64,000 nt of DNA from Nonomuraea solani (GCF_900108335.1 NZ_FNVT01000025.1:83129-147128), one strand, 5' to 3'. Shown: positions 1 to 8,492, numbered from the stretch's first letter. Notes: a model not told the origin generated them from the sequence alone. Translations and numbers: made by a program.

Positions 1-666
1 GATCCGCTCCTCGACCTTGCCGTTGCCGGTGTTGCCCTCGACGGTCGAGATGGTGCCGTTCTGGTTGTCCTTCACGACGAAGCCGACGTGCTGGATGTCG
101 CTGATGCTCTTGCTGCCGCTCCACGAGAAGAAGACGACGGCGCCCGGCTTGGCGAGGGTGCCGAAGCGGTGGTTGGCGGCGAACCACTTGGCGTGGGCGA
201 CGGTGTAGGCGTCCCAGCCCACCTGCGGGCGGGCGCCGGTCTGCTCGCCGACCCAAGAGACGAACATCGAGCACCATGCGGCGTTCAGGTACGCGGCGCG
301 GTTGCCGCCGTCACGGGCGACGGTCTCGGCGGCGCGCTGCGAGGCGGCGTACCACTGCTGGAACTTGGTGCCGCCGCCGCTGGCGTTCTCCGAGGTGCCC
401 ACCTGGGCCTTGGCCAGGGCGAGGACCTGGTCGGCGGTGACGTTGACCTTGGTCTCTTCGGAGTGGTCGGTGCTGGCGCCGCCGGCCTTGTGGGCGGCGA
501 TGGCGGTGGCCGGGTGCTTGGCGGCGGTGGCCGCCGCGACGCCGGTCGCGGTGTCGGCGCTGGCGGTGTTGGCGGGGCCGGCGAAGGCCGAGGCCACGAT
601 GGTGGCGCCGAGCAGGGCGCGGGCGATGTTGGTCTTGGGCGCGGTGAAAGTACGGTGCTTGGCCAT
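1..666 (-). CDS. Secreted CHAP-domain peptidoglycan hydrolase, 3' end cut by window
   Basis: The first 222 codons are present; the reading frame is still open at base 1, so the C-terminus lies outside. The ATG at 666 is followed by an N-terminal signal-like segment (about residues 13-37, ARALLGATIVASAFAGPANT region ending near ASA). After a short Ala/Thr-rich linker comes a CHAP-type domain from about residue 78: a Cys in NAAWCSMFVSW followed by GDVVFF-like (GAVVFFSW) and an IQHVGFVV His motif, the usual Cys-His pair of CHAP amidases/endopeptidases. Such proteins cut peptidoglycan outside the cell. AAGGAG lies about 11 nt before the ATG. A c-di-AMP riboswitch sits in the leader, the usual arrangement for actinobacterial cell-wall hydrolases. 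Confidence 0.85.
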   Translation of the reverse strand, partial: MAKHRTFTAPKTNIARALLGATIVASAFAGPANTASADTATGVAAATAAKHPATAIAAHKAGGASTDHSEETKVNVTADQVLALAKAQVGTSENASGGGTKFQQWYAASQRAAETVARDGGNRAAYLNAAWCSMFVSWVGEQTGARPQVGWDAYTVAHAKWFAANHRFGTLAKPGAVVFFSWSGSKSISDIQHVGFVVKDNQNGTISTVEGNTGNGKVEERI

Positions 667-692
667 CGAGGGGGTTGCTCCTTGCTTCCATG

Positions 693-806
693 CCGCTTAC
701 CGGGTTAGCTGACGGGTTCGGGCGTGGAAGCTGCCCTACGGCACCGAAGTGCCGATTCACCCCAAAGGACTGGGTCCCCGGTTCCGCCCGGAGGCGGATT
801 CAGCGG
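693..806 (-). ncRNA. ydaO-yuaA family c-di-AMP riboswitch aptamer
   Basis: Read on the minus strand the leader of the CHAP gene begins CCGCTGAATCCGCC, continues through GGGGTGAATC, a GGCAC-TTCG-GTGCC hairpin, GTAGGG and CCCGAACCCGTCAGCTAACC, and closes with AGCGG, which pairs with the initial CCGCT as P1. These are the conserved blocks of the ydaO-yuaA class, an OFF switch that senses c-di-AMP and typically precedes cell-wall hydrolase and osmolyte genes in Actinobacteria. It ends 26 nt before the CHAP start codon. Seen in sequence: motifs and P1 pairing. Known: ligand of the class. Inferred: c-di-AMP represses this hydrolase. Confidence 0.9.
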
Positions 807-825
807 TCACAGGACGATCCTGTGA
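807..825. promoter_or_regulatory. Perfect inverted repeat abutting the riboswitch
   Basis: TCACAGGA-CGA-TCCTGTGA is a perfect 8-bp inverted repeat with a 3-nt centre, directly next to the 5' end of the c-di-AMP aptamer. It could be an operator in the promoter region or a small hairpin at the very start of the transcript. No regulator can be assigned from the window. Confidence 0.4.
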
Positions 826-1128
826 TGTGTCGTGCGATGGTCAGACATAGTCGGACAAACCGGATCTATGCCTTGCGATGCCCCATAAGGTAATACATGG
901 GGCAAGAGGATTACAAATCCATAAAGACCCAGCATGTGAGCGTTGACCGGAACCCCCGTAATGGCAAGGGATTCGTCAAGGCACATGATCGAGAATTCGC
1001 CTGGGCCCTCCGATCGCGAACCACCCCCGCAGGGGCCTCCGTCCGCGTCTGACCAGGTACAACAGGGGCCTTCCCCAGGTAATTCCCCGGTCATGACAAC
1101 GCCATGAAAACCCCGCCCAGCACGGCAA
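826..1128. other. Non-coding upstream region with one inverted repeat
   Basis: This stretch separates the CHAP leader from the end of the aldo/keto reductase gene. No convincing coding frame is seen. It is less GC-rich than its surroundings and should hold the promoter of the CHAP transcript. One clear feature is the inverted repeat TGCCCCAT (879-886) / ATGGGGCA (897-904) with a 10-nt loop; whether it is an operator is unknown. Confidence 0.5.
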
Positions 1129-1155
1129 AGTGGCGGACCACGCGGGTCCGCCACT
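1129..1155 (-). terminator. Hairpin terminator after aldo/keto reductase gene
   Basis: AGTGGCGGACC (1129-1139) and GGTCCGCCACT (1145-1155) form a perfect 11-bp stem with a 5-nt loop, 50 nt past the stop codon of the reductase gene. On the minus strand it is followed only by a short T run, typical of actinomycete terminators. Confidence 0.7.
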
Positions 1156-1204
1156 ATCGGCCGTAAACCTCCTGAGTCACATGAGCCCCATAAAGCTAAA
1201 GGCA

Positions 1205-2035
1205 TCACCTCATGTTGAACGTGTCGGGGTCCGGCCCGATGCGCCGGTTCCTGTTCATCGCGCCGATCGCCGCCATGTCCTCCGTATCGAGGATGAACCC
1301 GAACACGTCGAAGTTCTCGCCCATCCGCGACGGCGTCACGGACTTGGGGATGACGACGTGGCCGAGCTGCAGATGCCACCGCAGCACGATCTGCGCCGGA
1401 GTCCTGCCGTGCTTCTCGGACAGCACCGTCAGCGCCGGATCGTCCAGCAGCCCCTTGCCCTGCCCCAGCGGGCTCCACGCCTCCGTGAGAATGCCGTTGG
1501 CCTCGTGGAACTCCCGCATCTCCCGCTGCTGGAAGTACGGGTGCAGCTCGATCTGGTTGATGGACGGCGTGATGCCGGCCTCGTTCATCAGCCGCGTGAG
1601 CGCGCCGACGGTGAAGTTGGAGACGCCGATGGCCCTGGCCCGCCCGTCACGGTAGATCTTCTCCATGGCCTTCCACGCCTGCACGTACTTGTCCTGCTCC
1701 GGCACCGGCCAGTGCATGAGGAACAGGTCGATGTGGTCGAGGCCGAGCCGGGACAGGCTCTCGTCGAAGGCCTCCTCGGCGCGGCCGTGGTCGGAGTTCC
1801 ACAGCTTCGTGGTCACGAACACCCGCTCGCGCGGCAGCCCGCTCCCGAGCACGGCCCGCCCGACCCCTTCCTCGTTGCCGTACGCGGCGGCGGTGTCGAC
1901 GTGCCGGTAGCCGATCTCCAGGGCGGTCCGTACGGCCTGTTCGGCCTCGTCGGCGGCCACCTGCCAGACGCCGTACCCGAGCTGCGGGATCTGCACGCCA
2001 TCGGTGTTGAGCATGAGCGAATTCATACCCTCCAT
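1205..2035 (-). CDS. Aldo/keto reductase (2,5-diketo-D-gluconate reductase-like)
   Basis: A 276-residue single-domain (beta/alpha)8 NADPH-dependent carbonyl reductase. The catalytic tetrad can be read in order: Asp in VDTAAAYGNEEGVG and its Tyr five residues later, Lys in VTTKLWN, and His in LFLMHWP. The C-terminal IPKSVTPSRM motif is the NADPH-binding signature of the family, and length matches AKR5-type enzymes. It stands alone between the CHAP gene and the divergent glycan cluster, so the substrate cannot be inferred from context. ATG at 2035 has no good ribosome site; the ATG at 2026 or the one starting MLNTDG, preceded by GGAGGG, are alternatives. Confidence 0.9.
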   Translation of the reverse strand: MEGMNSLMLNTDGVQIPQLGYGVWQVAADEAEQAVRTALEIGYRHVDTAAAYGNEEGVGRAVLGSGLPRERVFVTTKLWNSDHGRAEEAFDESLSRLGLDHIDLFLMHWPVPEQDKYVQAWKAMEKIYRDGRARAIGVSNFTVGALTRLMNEAGITPSINQIELHPYFQQREMREFHEANGILTEAWSPLGQGKGLLDDPALTVLSEKHGRTPAQIVLRWHLQLGHVVIPKSVTPSRMGENFDVFGFILDTEDMAAIGAMNRNRRIGPDPDTFNMR

Positions 2036-2123
2036 TGTTCACGTCGCGTTTCTGGCGGCTTAAGGCGGCGGGGCTAGCTTGAAGCGGTCGTGAACGGGCC
2101 ATCACCCGGCTGGGAGGGCATGA

Positions 2124-3068
2124 GTGGTCGAACAGGCGTCGGCCTGGGTGGAGTCGCCGCTCCAGATGCTGTGCGCCGTCGAAGCCCACCACGCCGGGCT
2201 TCTCGGCCCGGCGACCGTCGTCGTGCCCCGGGCGGGCCTGCGGCCGCTGAAGGCCACTCGCCGGGAGCTGCGCTCACTCGGGCTGCCCGGCGGGCTGGAG
2301 CTGGCCGAGCCGCGTGAGAGCATGCCCAGGCCGGTACAGGCCGTGGGCGACGCCTTCTCCGGCAAGGTCCAGTTGCGCTGGCTCACCTCGAGGCCCGGCC
2401 ACATCGTCATCGTGGACGACGGGCTGGCCACGCTCCGGCTGCTGGAGCTGCTGGCGGCGGGCCCGTACAAACCGCTGCTGCGCGCCCGCGCCCGGCCGAC
2501 CCGGCTGCGTTCCGCGCTGGGCCTGGCCGCCGCGCTGCGGCTGCGCCTGAGCAAGGTGTCGGTGTTCACCGCCCTGCCCGTGGACGACGAGCTGGCCGAG
2601 GGCGTCCGCCGCGCCGGGGTCGACCTCGTCCGCCACGACTTCGCCTGGCTGCGCGCCCAGCCGCCGAGCGCCGAGGGCCCGGCCGAGCGCACGGTCGTGC
2701 TCGGCACCTCGCTCGTGCGCAACGGCCTGGTGCACCGCGAGCAGTACCTGAACTGGCTGACCGACCTGGCCACGCGCGAGCCGCTGGCCTACTATCCGCA
2801 CCGCCGCGAGGACCCCGTGGACGTCGCGCTGATCCGGGAGAGCCCCGGGATCACCGTCCACGACGCCGGCGCGCCCGCCGAGCTGACGCTGCGCGGCCTG
2901 GATCCCGGCCAGCGCGTGCTCAGCCTGCCCTCCACCGCGATCACCTCGCTGCGGGTGCTGCTCAGCCCGCGCGGTGTCGCCGTCGAGCCCGTGAACGTAC
3001 CCGATGACTGGTGGACCAGCAGGGCGGCCCCCGCCCTGCGATCGCATTTGACCGGAGTGTCCAGTTGA
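2124..3068 (+). CDS. Sialyltransferase-superfamily protein (polysialyltransferase-like)
   Basis: A 314-residue cytoplasmic-type glycosyltransferase without signal or membrane segments. It shows the three short motifs of the bacterial sialyltransferase superfamily (GT38/52 group): acidic IVDDG near residues 96-100 (catalytic base), a YYPHR segment near 223-227 containing the HP-like motif, and SLPSTAITS near 267-275 (Ser/Thr motif for CMP-sugar phosphate). The likely role is transfer of a nonulosonic acid from its CMP form to a surface glycan. GTG start at 2124 is chosen because GGGAGG lies 7 nt upstream and the in-register ATG there runs at once into a stop. Its TGA overlaps the TTG start of the next gene, so the two are translationally coupled. 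Confidence 0.7.
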   Translation: MVEQASAWVESPLQMLCAVEAHHAGLLGPATVVVPRAGLRPLKATRRELRSLGLPGGLELAEPRESMPRPVQAVGDAFSGKVQLRWLTSRPGHIVIVDDGLATLRLLELLAAGPYKPLLRARARPTRLRSALGLAAALRLRLSKVSVFTALPVDDELAEGVRRAGVDLVRHDFAWLRAQPPSAEGPAERTVVLGTSLVRNGLVHREQYLNWLTDLATREPLAYYPHRREDPVDVALIRESPGITVHDAGAPAELTLRGLDPGQRVLSLPSTAITSLRVLLSPRGVAVEPVNVPDDWWTSRAAPALRSHLTGVSS

Positions 3069-4225
3069 AAGTGTTGGCGATCGCCGACTCCGACTCGTAT
3101 CTGAAATGGGCGGCATGCCTGCTCGGCGATCTGCCCGGAGGGGCGGAGCTCGTCGTGGTGCGCACGCCGATCGCGCCCTCACCCGAGCAGATCGCCGCCG
3201 CGGTGGGCGAACGGGAGGCGCCGCCGGTGCTGTCCGCGCGCTCGTTGCGGCGGCTCGCCGAGCGGACGCGGCCCGACGTGATCCTCGTCGCCTGTACGGG
3301 CCCCGTGGTGGATGTCCTGGTGGCCGAGGTGCTCGACGGGCTGCAGCCGCGGCCGGTGTTCGTCAGCGGGCTGCCGGGCATCTCGGTGCCGGCCACCGAG
3401 AAGGCGTGGATCTTCCGCAGCGGCTGCGACCTGTTCGTCGTGCACAGCGAGCGCGAGGCGGCCGAGTTCGCCCAGATCGCCGGCCGGCTCGGCGGGGGAG
3501 GGGCGGTGGGCCTGGCCAGGCTGCCGTTCCTGCGGCCCGAGAGCCTCGCCCAGGGCGGCAACCGGGTGGTGTTCGCCACGCAGGCCAAGGTGCCGCGCGA
3601 GCGGGAGGAGCGCGAGCGCGTCCTGCTGTCGCTGGCCGAGCTGGCCGCCCGCCGTCCCGACCTCGACGTGGTCGTCAAGCTGCGGGCGCTGGAGGACGAG
3701 CGGCAGACGCACAACGAGCGTCACCACTACCAGCGGCTGTGGCGGGAGATGGGCGAGCCGGGCCGGCTGGCGTTCGCGGCCGGTTCGATGCACGACCAGC
3801 TCACGCGGGCGGCCGGGTTCGTCACGGTGAGCTCGACGGCGGCGCTGGAGGCGATCGCCATGGACGTGCCCTCACTGGTGCTGCGCGACTTCGGCGTCAG
3901 CGCCGAGATGATCAACCTGGTGTTCGAGGGCAGCGACCTGCTCGGCACGCTGGAGGAGCTGGCGGACGGCGAGTTCCGCACCGCGTCGAAGGCGTGGTGC
4001 GCGGCCAACTACTTCCACCCGGCCGAGCGCGACGACTGGGCTGGGCTGCTGGCCGGGCTGGTGAACGACGGGACGCGAAAGCCCGCCCAGTCGTTGCTGG
4101 ACGGGCCGGAGCACGCGGCGGGGCGGCGCAGGGCCCGGCTCAGGGTCGAGGTGCCGCCCAAGATGTTGCGGGTGGGCTACCGGGCCAAGCGCCGCATGCG
4201 CCGCTACCTCAGATCGCTGACCTGA
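3065..4225 (+). CDS. DUF6716-like putative glycosyltransferase
   Basis: A 386-residue protein beginning LKVLAIADSDSYLKW, a pattern I associate with the DUF6716 family often found beside polysialyltransferase-like genes in actinomycetes. The fold looks like GT-B: an N-terminal half ending with a VFVSGLPGISVPAT segment, then a FATQAKVPRER turn, VTVSSTAALEA (Ser/Thr sugar-phosphate loop) and a basic C-terminus rich in Arg, perhaps membrane-associating. TTG at 3065 overlaps the upstream stop as TTGA and has GGAG 8 nt before it; an upstream in-frame ATG at 3011 lies deep inside the previous gene and was rejected. Its 3' end overlaps the convergent polysialyltransferase gene by 17 bp. Acceptor and donor are unknown. 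Confidence 0.7.
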   Translation: MKVLAIADSDSYLKWAACLLGDLPGGAELVVVRTPIAPSPEQIAAAVGEREAPPVLSARSLRRLAERTRPDVILVACTGPVVDVLVAEVLDGLQPRPVFVSGLPGISVPATEKAWIFRSGCDLFVVHSEREAAEFAQIAGRLGGGGAVGLARLPFLRPESLAQGGNRVVFATQAKVPREREERERVLLSLAELAARRPDLDVVVKLRALEDERQTHNERHHYQRLWREMGEPGRLAFAAGSMHDQLTRAAGFVTVSSTAALEAIAMDVPSLVLRDFGVSAEMINLVFEGSDLLGTLEELADGEFRTASKAWCAANYFHPAERDDWAGLLAGLVNDGTRKPAQSLLDGPEHAAGRRRARLRVEVPPKMLRVGYRAKRRMRRYLRSLT

Positions 4226-5444
4226 TCTTCCTGCGGATCCTGGTGAACGCGCTGGGCTTGTCGGCGAAGCCCAGCGTCTCCAGGCGCTTGCGCTTGAAGT
4301 AGCGCGGGTCGAACTCGATGCTCGCCGGCCGCAGGTCCGGGTAGGTGTCCGGCTGCATGCAGTAGCCCACCTCCCGCACCAGCTCGGGCAGATCCGCCTC
4401 CGGCGGCTCGCCGATCCGGCCGTCGGACGAGATCCGGGGCAGCAGGGCGTCCACGATGGTGACCGGGATCCGGTTGCTGTTCTCGTACGGGGCCAGCCGT
4501 TCGAGCACGAGATCCGTGCCGTACGAGGCCACCGGCAGCCCGAAATAGCGCCGCGCCGTCACCAGCCCCGTCGAGAAGCACCCCACGACCAGCTCGGGCC
4601 GCAGCGCAGCGAAGCACACCTCGGCCGGCACGCTCTCCCCGGCCACCGCCAGCTTCACCCCTAACGGCCCGGCCGCGGCCCGCAGGAGCTGCGCGTGCCG
4701 CCGCCCGGCCGCCGGGTGCGGCTTGAAGACGACGCTGGTGTGCCCGCGCGCGACCAGGGCCTTCAGCATGCTCTCGTGCAGCCCGGCCTCCTCCTCAGGC
4801 GTGACGATCTCCAGCGCCGACAGGTACTGGCCGAGGATGATCGCCTGCCCGGGCAGCGTGTCGGGGGCGGTGGCGGTGACCTCGTGCACGATCGACAGGA
4901 ACCGCTCGTCCGGCAGGATCTCGGGCGGGACGCCGTACTCGCTGAGCAGCAGTGGCGTCAGGCCCGGCACCAGGTCCAGGTGGATCAGCCGGGTGATGCG
5001 GCGGAAGATCTCGGCGGGCAGCGGGTCTCGGGTCGGGCCGTAGCTCATCAGCCCGTCGGAATAGACCGTGATCGGGCAGTCGCGCACGAGCCCGGCGATC
5101 GTCCGCGCGGGCGGCACCGCGATCGACTCCAGCACCAGCTCGTCGACGCCGTCCAGCCCCCAGTGGGAGCGGATGAGGCGCTCCATCATCGGCACCTCGA
5201 TGACCCGCGCCCGCCAGTCCGACGGGTGCAGCGGCGCGACGAGGTCGTTCCAGGAGTGCACCTCGTCGAAACGGGAGCGCAGCACCGCGAAGCCGGGCGT
5301 CTTGTCCAGCGGCATCGCCACCTCGGGGATGGCCGCGTTGTTCGACACGATGAGGACCCGGCGGCCGTCACCGAAGCGGCCGTCGTCGATGGCGGCCGCC
5401 AGGGACATCGCGCCGAACAGCGTCGAGGCGTAGAAGACCTTCAT
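4209..5444 (-). CDS. Alpha-2,8-polysialyltransferase family protein
   Basis: A 411-residue protein of the POLYST type (PF07388-like). Visible motifs match the family: TVYSDGLMSYGP at about 126-137 (acidic base motif), FKPHPAAGR at 240-248 (HP motif contacting CMP) and GCFSTGL at 288-294 (Ser/Thr motif). These enzymes use CMP-activated nonulosonic acids to extend or cap surface polymers on the inner face of the membrane. The stop of the GT2 gene directly abuts this ATG (no gap), so this gene is the last of a three-gene minus-strand unit fed by the CMP-nonulosonate enzyme upstream. Whether it polymerises or adds single residues cannot be read from sequence. Confidence 0.8.
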   Translation of the reverse strand: MKVFYASTLFGAMSLAAAIDDGRFGDGRRVLIVSNNAAIPEVAMPLDKTPGFAVLRSRFDEVHSWNDLVAPLHPSDWRARVIEVPMMERLIRSHWGLDGVDELVLESIAVPPARTIAGLVRDCPITVYSDGLMSYGPTRDPLPAEIFRRITRLIHLDLVPGLTPLLLSEYGVPPEILPDERFLSIVHEVTATAPDTLPGQAIILGQYLSALEIVTPEEEAGLHESMLKALVARGHTSVVFKPHPAAGRRHAQLLRAAAGPLGVKLAVAGESVPAEVCFAALRPELVVGCFSTGLVTARRYFGLPVASYGTDLVLERLAPYENSNRIPVTIVDALLPRISSDGRIGEPPEADLPELVREVGYCMQPDTYPDLRPASIEFDPRYFKRKRLETLGFADKPSAFTRIRRKIRSAI

Positions 5445-6425
5445 CTATGTCTCCTCACGGTCACGGCGGACCCGGACGTGCGGACTGGGGGGCAGGTCGG
5501 GCACCAGGGCCCGCAGCGTGGCCTCGCGTTCGACGGACATGCGCGCCACCGACTCGGCCACCAGCTCCGGCGGCAGCGCGCGCACCATCTGCGCGCCCCG
5601 CTCACGGAAGCGGGCGCGCAGCTCCGGCGTGAAGCGCTCGCCGATCTCCAGGTGGTGGGCCAGCAGCGCGCAGAAGTTGCGCACGGCCTTCGGCAGGAAC
5701 TCCGGTTCGAGATCCTTGAAGACCAGGTCGAACGCGTCGAAGAAGTGCAACTGACGCTCGTCGCCCACCTGCGTCAGCGACCCGGACACCATCCGCCGGT
5801 AGAACACCCCGGCCAGCGACACCACCGCGAACGTGGCGGCCTCCCGGTGCAGCCGCCAGATCCACGGCCGGTCCTCCGCGGTGTGCAGGGAGCCGGGGAA
5901 GTGCAGCAGGTCGCGCAGGGAGCGCCGGTAGATGCCGGCCCAGGCGTACGGATAGTCGACCATGGTCCGCATGCCCGCGGGCAGGATGGCGTCGCGGGGG
6001 TCGAGCACCGCGCCACGCCGCGCCGACGGGGCGCGGTGCACGACCCGCTTGCGGCCCTCGACCTGGACGTGGTCGGCGCGCACGAAGTCGCAGCCGAGCC
6101 CGTCGATCGCGTCGACGAGCCGTGCCAGGTAACCGGGGGCGAGCCAGTCGTCACCGTCCATGAAGGTGACGTACCGGCCGGTCGCGGCCGACAGGCCCGT
6201 GTTGCGCGCGTCCGCGAGCCCCACCGGAGTGGGGTTGCGGAGCACGGTCAGCCCGGGGAGATCGTGGACGAAGTCCTCGATGATGTCCCCCGTGGCGTCC
6301 ACGGACCCGTCGTTCACGACGATGAACTCGAAGTCGTGCCGCGCGTTGCGGCCGAGCGAGGTGAGCGCGTCGGCGATGAAGCGCTCGCCATCGCGGATCG
6401 GCACGACGACCGAGAGAGTGATCAA
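5445..6425 (-). CDS. Family 2 glycosyltransferase
   Basis: A 326-residue GT-A enzyme. It starts ITLSVVVPIRDGERFI, has FIVVNDGSVDATGDI (nucleotide-sugar site) and YVTFMDGDDWL, whose DGDD is the metal-binding DXD motif, then a WAGIYRR segment and a helical C-terminal part. It lies between the CMP-nonulosonate synthesis gene and the polysialyltransferase-like gene with a 27-nt and a 0-nt gap, so it probably builds the acceptor glycan that receives the nonulosonic acid. The start is a TTG at 6425 with AGGAG 9 nt upstream. Sugar donor unknown. Confidence 0.85.
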   Translation of the reverse strand: MITLSVVVPIRDGERFIADALTSLGRNARHDFEFIVVNDGSVDATGDIIEDFVHDLPGLTVLRNPTPVGLADARNTGLSAATGRYVTFMDGDDWLAPGYLARLVDAIDGLGCDFVRADHVQVEGRKRVVHRAPSARRGAVLDPRDAILPAGMRTMVDYPYAWAGIYRRSLRDLLHFPGSLHTAEDRPWIWRLHREAATFAVVSLAGVFYRRMVSGSLTQVGDERQLHFFDAFDLVFKDLEPEFLPKAVRNFCALLAHHLEIGERFTPELRARFRERGAQMVRALPPELVAESVARMSVEREATLRALVPDLPPSPHVRVRRDREET

Positions 6426-6452
6426 TGTGAGTTTCTCCTGGGTAACGGTCGG

Positions 6453-8492
6453 TCAGACGGTCGCCCGGCGCAGGCGGGCCTTGGGGGCCTCCTCGCCGGG
6501 GAAGACGCGCTTGACGCCGTCGCCCATGGCCTGCTCGATGATGCGGATGTCACGGACGAGGTGCTCGAGGCCGGACGGCTCCAGCGAGGCGGCGTGGTCG
6601 GAGCCCCACATGGTCCGGTCGAGGGTGATGTGCCGCTCCACGCAGACCGCGCCGAGCGTGACGGCGGCCAGCGAGATCTGCAGGCCGCGCTCGTGGCCGG
6701 AGTAGCCGACGGGGACGCCGTAGCGCTCCTTGAGCGTGGTGATCGTGCGCAGGTTCGCCTCCTCGGGAGGCAGCGGGTACGTCGACGTCGCGTGCATCAT
6801 GATCAGCCGGTCGGTGCCGAGGATCTCGACGGCCCGGTCGATCTCCGACAGCGTGGACATCCCGGTCGACAGGATGATCGGCTTGCGGGTGGCGGCCAGG
6901 GCGCGCAGCAGCTCGTGGTCGGCGACGCTGGCGGAGGCCACCTTGTGCACCAGGACCTCCATCTCCTCGAGGAAGTCCACGGAGGGCACGTCCCACGGCG
7001 AGGCGAACCAGTGCAGTCCGCGCTCATCGCAATATTTCGCGATCTGGCGGTACTCGTCCCGGCCGAACTCGGTCCGCTCCTTGTACTCCAGGTACGTCAT
7101 CTCGCCCCACGGCGTCTGCCTGATCTGGCTCTTCTGCTCCTCGGGCACGCAGATCGCGGGAGTGCGCTTCTGGAACTTGACCGCCTGGCAGCCGGCCTCG
7201 GCCGCCACGTCGATGAGCTGCCTGGCCAGGTCGAGGTCGCCGTTGTGGTTGATGCCGATCTCGCCGATGACGTAGACGGGCTCGCCGTCGCCGACCAGCA
7301 CGTCGCCGATGGCCACGGGGCCGAGACGGGGCTGCTCGCGCACCTCGGCGACCGCCACCGGCTCGGGCCGGGCGGCGACGACGCGGTCGCACAGCTCACG
7401 GACCGCGCCGGACCCGCCGGCCTTGGTCAGCACCACGCGGGCGGCGGCGCGCACGCGCGGGTGCGCGTCGGGCGTGGCGATGGGCCAGCCGACCTCGGCC
7501 ATCGGGCCCAGGTCGTTGACGTCGTTGCCGACGTAGGCGACGCGGGCGGGGTCGAGGCCCTCGATGGTCAGCCAGTCGCGCAGCACGGTGCGCTTCTCGG
7601 CCAGGCCCTGCAGCACGGGCACGCCGAGCTTGCGGGCGCGGGCGGCCACCACCGGGTTGTGCTCGGTGGACATGACCAGCACCTTCACCCCGGAGCGCTT
7701 CAGCAGCGCGACGCCCATCCCGTCGGAGCGGCTGACCAGCACCATCTCGCGGCCGTCGGAGTCGACGTAGGCGCGGTCGTCGGTGTGCACGCCGTCGAAG
7801 TCGGTGATGACGCAGTCCACGTCGATCGGCTCAGGCGTGTCGATGAACGGGGCGAGCGCTCGCACGAGCTCCAGGTCCTCCGGGTTGTCGATCTCAATGG
7901 CGTGCTGCGGCGGCACCGGCTGCACGGCGACCTCGCCGAAGAAGCGGTGACCGTGCTCGCGCAGGCCGGCGGTGCGCATGACGTAGAAGGCGCCGTTCTC
8001 GCGGAACTCCGGCTCGCGGTCCTGCCGGCGCTGGCGGACGGCCGGGTCGTGGTTGACGCCGGTGCCCGCGGCGGTCCAGAGGAACTCGTGCGTCAGCAGG
8101 CCGGACACGACCGAGTCGGCCTCGCCGTCGAGCACCTTGCGCACCGCCGCCGACAGGTTCTCGGGGTCGATGAACGCGCTGGTGCACTGCACGAGCACGA
8201 CGACCTCGGGGTCCTCGTCGAGCGTGTCCAGCGCGTGCAGGACGGCGGACTCGCTGGAGGCGGTGGCGCCGCTCAGCTCCGCGGGACGCTCCACCACGGT
8301 CGCGCCCGCCTGCCTGGCGGTCTCGGCGATCCCGTCGTGGTCGGTGCTGACCACGACCTGGTCCACGAGCTCGGCGCGCAGGCACGCGCGCACCGCCCTG
8401 GTGACCAGCGGGACGCCCCCGACCGGGGCCAGGTTCTTCAGGGGTACGCCCGCCGAACCTCCGCGGGCGGGAACTACGGCCAGGACTCGCAA
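6453..8492 (-). CDS. Fused CMP-nonulosonate synthetase / HAD phosphatase / NeuB synthase
   Basis: One 679-residue chain holds three enzymes. Residues 1-220: NeuA-type cytidylyltransferase (VVPARGGSAGVPLKN, LVQCTSAF, RENGAFY). Residues 227-375: KdsC-like HAD phosphatase with all catalytic motifs present: DFDG (D231, D233), VLVMST, K300 and GNDVND. Residues about 404-679: NeuB-type synthase (EIGINHNGD, KFQKRTP, LSTGMST, GYSGHERG) but no C-terminal SAF/antifreeze domain. Together they could condense an aldose phosphate with PEP, dephosphorylate the product and activate it with CTP. No NeuC epimerase or acetyltransferase is nearby, which fits Kdn (deaminated sialic acid) better than Neu5Ac; this is inference. 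TTG start at 8492 has GAGGAG 5 nt away. Confidence 0.88.
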   Translation of the reverse strand: MRVLAVVPARGGSAGVPLKNLAPVGGVPLVTRAVRACLRAELVDQVVVSTDHDGIAETARQAGATVVERPAELSGATASSESAVLHALDTLDEDPEVVVLVQCTSAFIDPENLSAAVRKVLDGEADSVVSGLLTHEFLWTAAGTGVNHDPAVRQRRQDREPEFRENGAFYVMRTAGLREHGHRFFGEVAVQPVPPQHAIEIDNPEDLELVRALAPFIDTPEPIDVDCVITDFDGVHTDDRAYVDSDGREMVLVSRSDGMGVALLKRSGVKVLVMSTEHNPVVAARARKLGVPVLQGLAEKRTVLRDWLTIEGLDPARVAYVGNDVNDLGPMAEVGWPIATPDAHPRVRAAARVVLTKAGGSGAVRELCDRVVAARPEPVAVAEVREQPRLGPVAIGDVLVGDGEPVYVIGEIGINHNGDLDLARQLIDVAAEAGCQAVKFQKRTPAICVPEEQKSQIRQTPWGEMTYLEYKERTEFGRDEYRQIAKYCDERGLHWFASPWDVPSVDFLEEMEVLVHKVASASVADHELLRALAATRKPIILSTGMSTLSEIDRAVEILGTDRLIMMHATSTYPLPPEEANLRTITTLKERYGVPVGYSGHERGLQISLAAVTLGAVCVERHITLDRTMWGSDHAASLEPSGLEHLVRDIRIIEQAMGDGVKRVFPGEEAPKARLRRATV

